A DNA stretch of 64,000 nt. Origin: Timema cristinae (lineage: Eukaryota > Arthropoda > Insecta > Phasmatodea > Timematidae). The stretch covers positions 64,208,621 to 64,272,620 of the forward strand of contig JBCFYV010000001.1 of NCBI GenBank assembly GCA_039000515.1, read 5' to 3'. The notes beneath the pieces are model-generated. The model searched no databases and was not told where the DNA came from. It was given only the letters and a program-made list of their open reading frames with translations. Made by a program: the position numbers and the translations under genes. Of the stretch, positions 59,001 through 64,000 are shown one piece after another. Numbering within the stretch: the first letter of the stretch is position 1; the number at the start of each line of letters is the position of its first letter.

Positions 59001-59080
59001 GTTTCCGGGTGTGGTTAGTGAAGCGCTCTCTGTCTACATGTCCAGCTCCAGTTTCCCGGGTGTGGTTAGTGAGCGCTCTC
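56013..59080. repeat. 51-bp minisatellite
   Basis: About 60 copies of GTGTGGTTAGTAAGCGCTCT, CTGTCTACATGTTCCAGCTC, CAGTTTTCCGG. Variants at GTAAGC/GTGAGC, CTCTGTC/CTCCGTC and TTTTCC/TTTCCC are shared in blocks between distant copies (for example 56700-56800 and 57690-57800), indicating segmental duplication inside the array. All three + frames are open over long distances because 51 = 3 x 17; the apparent 400-500 residue proteins are not genes. Confidence 0.96.
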
Positions 59081-60075
59081 CGTCTCATCTTGTCTTGTAC
59101 AGTTTACTCTAATGAATAGTATCCAATCTTGTTCTATCCATCACATTCATGGTCTTCCAACTCGTCCCATTTACTTCCATTTCAGAGTATTGTCTTGCCA
59201 CCTACTGTTGTTCGTTCATTGTAGATGTCAATACCACTGTAACATTATGTTGTAATATGTTACAATTGGACCCCGCCCCATGCTGACATAGACGCACGAA
59301 TCGTAGTAAATCATATTACCCGCTCCTATATATACATATCAATTAGAATCCCTACTATAGTAATCTTTTCTGTTGTAGTTCATGTAGGTTGATAAGACAT
59401 AATTAACAATGCTGGACAATATATTTCACTACCAAATCCAATTCTATGTTAATAGTTTGTATGTGTACTCACCAAATAATTCTGCCTGTACTAGTAAGCT
59501 GCATGGCTGGCCTACATCGGCGGACTAACACGACGAGTGGGCAAGCGTGATTCAATGATATCTACAAGACGTCCCGGCGCCTTACTTGCAACTGGCGGAT
59601 ACAAGAGCTCTACAACTTTGAAGACGACTAGGAATAACTACGTTCCTGACCTCTGGTGGTGAGAAGAAGAACCACCTATACAACATCGGAAGATTGAAGA
59701 AACCGGCGAATTTTCTGATGGCGCCGTGTAAATATTTGTGTACGTGACTAAATCAAGACATCGTTGACGTCACCTAGCGTGTTAATGCGTATTCCAGCTC
59801 CCCTTTTGTGCAATGAAACCCCTATATAATTGCTACGAATGTGTGGCAATATTGACTATCTTACCGTCGACGATGGACGGAGGACCATTATGTCCAACCT
59901 GGATAATGGCAGGATGAACTTGTAATCTGTATCAAATCGTAACTATGGCGATTCGTGTTTTGGCTCTAACTTATTTTCGACTCTAATTTATTTTGAATAT
60001 AAAACTTATACTTCTGTTTCAAAAATTACTATCTTTTTTGGTCTTTCTATTTAAATTAACTTTCTGTTTGTCGCC
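59081..60075 (+). mobile_element. Possible LTR (low confidence)
   Basis: From about 59256 the sequence starts TGTTACAATTGGACC, has TATATATACATA near 59330, a GGTGGTGAGAAGAAGAACC segment near 59658 and, near 60075, GTTGGCGCTAGAGTC. That last stretch resembles a primer site and the TGGCGCTCGAGG near 50650. GGTGGTGAGA...ACCAC also occurs in the 2.2-kb insertion. I infer a distant relative of that element; no second LTR or coding domain was found. Confidence 0.3.
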
Positions 60076-60675
60076 AGGTTGGCGCTAGAGTCTTTTTGTA
60101 GTTTTCATTCTCATAGATATTCACTCTTATAAATGGATTTTATGTTTGTATGAGTTAATAAATAATATGTTTGAATTTGCTAATAGTGGTAATGAATTTT
60201 TTTAATCTTCGAATTTACGTTTCTTATTTGATTTGCTTTTTGAATAACCGTAAAGTAAAGTAATTGGTAATTTTTTGTTTTTGGGTTAACGATGGCATTC
60301 ATTAATTATTTCTCATGTAAATATCTTTTTCTAATGTATGTCCCTTTAGGACAGTTGAAGTATTGTTTATTGTTTAGGTTCGTATTCTGAGTCAAGTTCA
60401 GATAGTCCCACGGGAGTTTGACTAATGTCTGTAGCCAAACTCTCGTGTTGTGTAGATTTCTGTATATTATGTTTTTGAGTTAAGGTAGCGTAACTTATAT
60501 CTTCGTTTTCTGTGTATAACGAATCTTTCGTAGCCATTTCAAGGTGTCCATTAGGCCCTTCTATTCTATTATATATATATATATATATATATATTTGTCT
60601 CATATAAACTGAACCGTCTGGATTATGATTGGATTTCAAATTTCTTTTAAGTAAATTTACCTGTGACGTATTGTT
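60076..60675. other. Unassigned, with (TA)n at about 60569-60593
   Basis: A 90-codon open frame on - (60639-60367) runs through the TA microsatellite and has no domain I recognise. Confidence 0.4.
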
Positions 60676-61137
60676 GTGTCTCCGAGTTTAATTTCCAACA
60701 TAACTCATTGTGATATAATGAGACCATGTACTGTTATCTGCGCTCTTGTTATTAATGTGAATAAACTTCTCATATGGTTGCTTTTAAATATTTCTAATAA
60801 TTTCCCTGTAACTTGTACTTTAGATTCACTCTCTCCCTTTTATTATTTTCACTGGTCGGGTAGTAAGAGGAAACAGAGAGGGTGTAACACCACTTTACCT
60901 ATTGTTTTCAACATACTCTTATTTGCTCCAGTATTCTTCCTATTGATCATATTCCTTAGCGCGTCTCTTTTAGTTCTTAACATTAATCTAATCAACTTCA
61001 TTCCAGATGCCTGTAAGGTATATAAGGTAAAAACTAATAGTTATCTTTTGAGATTTAGTGATTCGAACTTGAGGTATTCAATCTTATATCAGGGTGTGAA
61101 TGGTGGATGTTGTGTCCTTACACATACATATGTTTAG
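60676..61137 (+). other. Unrecognised open frame, 153 codons
   Basis: The longest non-repetitive open frame in this part. It has two hydrophobic stretches (about residues 20-40 and 88-118) and no motif that I know. Base composition is like the surrounding non-coding DNA. It could be chance or part of the LTR-like element to its left. Confidence 0.15.
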
Positions 61138-62290
61138 TCTTGTCCACGAACCACGTAACTCGCGCATGTGTTAACACCCAAAGCACAAAGATAAAGTCTT
61201 GTCCATCACTTCCTGCTATGACTACTCTAGTCAGTTCAGTCCAGGTTGACCAACTTAACCTATACACATCCCTGCTATGGAGTATATTACAGTGGGAAAA
61301 AGTGGTTCAGAGTTCCCTAAATGGGACCTAGCTTTAAATTCCAATAGCTTTCAGTCCATAACCATGTGCTAAGAGCCTTAAAAAATAGTAATGTGCATAT
61401 TTTGAACTAATTGCTGCCATTCTCAAAGCATCTGCAGCAATTGATTATTTGAAACTTAAGTAAATAAATGAATTTCCTTATAATACATAGGAAGACAATT
61501 TACAGATTTTAAAATGTGTTCCTATGTATGTCTTTTCCTGGTGTGTCTCTTACACAAATTAACCTAATAAGTTTATGTGAGAAACACTGACGTGAGTTAG
61601 TGAATGAAAATATAATATTAGTGACAATATCAATGCCCAGTTGTTAATTTATGTATGCCCCCAACAATTACTTGTATTCACCAACCCCCCGCCCTACCTA
61701 CCCCTCTGTCCAAGTACCAGTCCCTTAATAAGGGCTTCTTAGATTGTTTAATGATATGCAATGGGGACTAGTACTGAATTATGCACCAAATCATATAAAT
61801 TAGTTTGCCTACATTATTCACCTCCTCCCCTATAATATTCTCTTAATCCACTACTGTTAACAAACACCTTTACAGTTTTTGAATTAATTGATAAATTCCA
61901 ATTAAACTTTTGAGCTTCACTGACATAAGCAAAAAAATACCCGCAGTCATAGCACACGTGTGTATAAATCACATCTTGTTTAGTGTTTTTATCTGATATT
62001 TTATTACATAATTCTATCCATAAAAAATTCACATTGTAGCCTATAACAGCCACTTATCCTAAACCCTATTCTTAGCTTGATGAACCTTTTAGAATATAAT
62101 AAAAACTTACTCCAAACTAGTATAGATTGATACAAGTTTTCCAACTTGTAAATTGACACCATCTGTATATAAATGGTAGGGTATACACTTTCTCGCTCCT
62201 TACCTAAAATTGGAGATGTCTAAGATATATGAAACTAAATAAAAGATGTTGCTGCAGAAACATCACATTCTACAAAAGAACCAAAATTGA
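61138..62290. other. No feature recognised
   Basis: AT-rich sequence with a C-rich patch near 61680. A 79-codon open frame on - (62053-61814) is not recognised. Confidence 0.4.
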
Positions 62291-62295
62291 ATAAT

Positions 62296-62872
62296 AGGTA
62301 TACTCTTATAGAAACATTGAGAAAAGAGAAGATTATCTGTCCACCAAAGAAAATAACATAGTATACTCTTACAGAAACATTGAGAAAAGAGAAGATTATC
62401 TGTCCACCAAAGAAAATAACATAGGTATACTCTTACAGAAACATTGAGAAAAGAGAAGATTATCTGTCCACCAAAGAAAATAACATAGGTATACTCTTAC
62501 AGAAACATTGAGAAAAGAGAAGATTATCTGTCCACCAAAGAAAATAACATAGGTATACTCTTACAGAAACATTGAGAAAAGAGAAGATTATCTGTCCACC
62601 AAAGAAAATAACATAGGTATACTCTTAAACAGAAACATTGAGAAAAGAGAAGATATTGTCCACCAAAAAAATAACATAGTATACTCTTACAGAAACATTG
62701 AGAATAAGAAGATTATGTGTCACAGAGAAAAACTTTTGGTATATTTACAGAAACATTGAGAAAAGAGAAGATTATGTGTCCACCAAAGAAAATAACATAG
62801 TTACCGGTATACTCTTACAGAAACATTGAGAAAAGAGAATATTATCTGTCCACCAAAAAGAATAACAATCAA
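62296..62872. repeat. 64-bp minisatellite
   Basis: About nine copies of GGTATACTCTTACAGAAACA, TTGAGAAAAGAGAAGATTAT, CTGTCCACCAAAGAAAATAA, CATA. The right-hand three copies are divergent. Confidence 0.92.
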
Positions 62873-63424
62873 TTCCTCATAAAGAGTATTAAAGATTTGC
62901 TTATAGAGCAAAAACTTTTGGTATTATAAACATATATCTCAAATTAAGGATTTTGATTTTAAGAGTCCTACATTTTTTCAACAATGAGTTATTTCATATT
63001 TCAAAACTTTTCTAAGATATAATCAATATAGTAGAGTTCCACCTTTGTAATGTATCCTCGAAGTAATTTTCCCAAATATGGTATGATTTTGGTAAAAAGA
63101 ACATTAGAAGTTAATTACTAAATTTACTAAAACAATTTTAATATATTCATACATAAAGTCATGTTATGTGCAGCTATTACTTTTGATAGATATTGTAAAT
63201 ATTTATAAAATCACACAAATAATAAAGTAATATGTTTGAATTTTCTCTACCGTTCTTCCAACCAAAATCAGGGCAGGCTTTACCACTGACACCTTGTGTG
63301 TAAAATGTTAACTTCTACGAGTGAGAATATTTCATGAATGTTTCAAATAAAAACTTCTTTAACTCAAAAATATCAACTATATATAATACAGTAAAAATTA
63401 TAAAAGGTAGCTAAATATGTTTAT
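62873..63424. other. No feature recognised
   Basis: AT-rich unique sequence. Confidence 0.4.
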
Positions 63425-63570
63425 GATTCTCACACATCCATCACAGACTTTTCTCTAGATTATCCCTGGACACAGGACAACTCCTGAATAACTCAGTGGT
63501 TAGAGCATTGACATACTAAGCCAAAGGTCCCGGGTTTGATTCCTGTGTCAAGGTGTCATTTTTAAATTTA
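63425..63570 (+). mobile_element. tRNA-derived SINE, family 4, copy 2
   Basis: ACTCAGTGGTTAGAGCATTG (A-box side) and GGGTTTGATTCC (63532-63543, B box), preceded by CCATCACAGACTTTTC as in the copy at 45105. The two copies align over about 150 bp. Confidence 0.65.
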
Positions 63571-63816
63571 AAGAATCTGATATTTAGATGAGGCTATAAC
63601 CATAACTAATAAAGCATAATAGTTTCGCTATTCAATCTATCAAAATTGTTCTTATTTAACCAAGTTAAATGGTTATTTAGGAAACAATATTTAACTGACA
63701 ACATGAGCTAGGGTGTGGAACAGTCTTGAAAGTTGATAGATTGAGGATTAAAGACCAGTCTTGCAATGAGGATATCATACACTAGCTCCACAACGATATA
63801 TTATGTGTCAACACCT

Positions 63817-64000
63817 TCTTGGTGACCTGGCAGTCTAGGGGTAGGGTGTCGGACCTCTGTGCTAGGAGTCTGGGGCTCAATCCTCGGTCCCGGCAAACCC
63901 TTCCTTCACCTCTGACAAGACATCTTGTGAATGTTGGGAATGCCAGGCCTCCACCGTGGTTCGGATCCCACGTTAAACTGTAGGTCCTCCATTTAATCTC
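63817..64000 (+). mobile_element. tRNA-derived SINE, family 2 (cut by window end)
   Basis: The same head and body as 8369-8659: GGTGACCTGGCAGTCTAGGG, CTCAATCCTCGGTCCCGGC and CCAGGCCTCCACCGTGG. The 3' tail lies beyond the window. Confidence 0.85.

Overview
The window is animal nuclear DNA, AT-rich and dominated by repeats. The transposon mix (hAT, PIF/Harbinger, piggyBac, Ty3-like LTR gag with a tRNA-Lys primer site, LINEs, tRNA-derived SINEs) suggests an invertebrate, probably an arthropod; I cannot name the species. Only two host genes could be supported, both partial and arranged tail to tail. The last exon of a PPM1G-type protein phosphatase lies on + at 2684-2887. Two exons of the intraflagellar-transport gene IFT20 lie on -, at 31685-31839 and 22496-22612.

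Layout. 1-2683: last PPM1G intron, with a 37-bp minisatellite and a decayed antisense LINE. 4.8-6.7 kb: broken BED-finger hAT-like transposase gene. 7-8.7 kb: two SINEs. 10302-21191: one hAT element with a perfect 8-bp target duplication (CAACTTAG). It holds a second hAT-like insertion near its left end, which itself contains an LTR gag fragment, and a piggyBac-like element carrying a 43-bp minisatellite. 22.5-31.8 kb: IFT20, whose 9.07-kb intron holds a LINE, a SINE, a 54-bp minisatellite (4.9 kb) and a 78-bp minisatellite (2.1 kb). 32620-35688: a second, inverted copy of the piggyBac-like element with clear TIRs and TTAA ends. 36.8-43.4 kb: 62-bp minisatellite. 43551-48007: a Harbinger element with both of its genes. 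48.4-48.8 kb: LINE split by a SINE/LINE tail. 48.8-53.4 kb: another 62-bp minisatellite, split by a 2.2-kb TG...CA insertion. 54.5-55.5 kb: 39-bp minisatellite next to an LTR. 56-59.1 kb: 51-bp minisatellite. 62.3-62.9 kb: 64-bp minisatellite. The end of the window has two more SINEs.

The most striking feature is the 78-bp array in the IFT20 intron. Each unit is a copy of the last ~49 nt of the IFT20 exon plus the first ~29 nt of the intron, so the array is roughly 27 tandem copies of a 5' splice site. Units are 26 codons long and stay open in the IFT20 frame for the first four extra copies. Using a downstream donor would therefore add multiples of 26 residues without a frameshift.

Minisatellites make up nearly 40% of the window. 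Four of them have unit lengths divisible by three (39, 51, 54, 78 bp) and create long open frames that are not genes. The centres of two arrays (about 39.8-42.5 kb and 33.2-34.9 kb) are full of small deletions while their edges are clean, which looks like unpolished long-read consensus. Copy numbers and frameshifts there should not be trusted.
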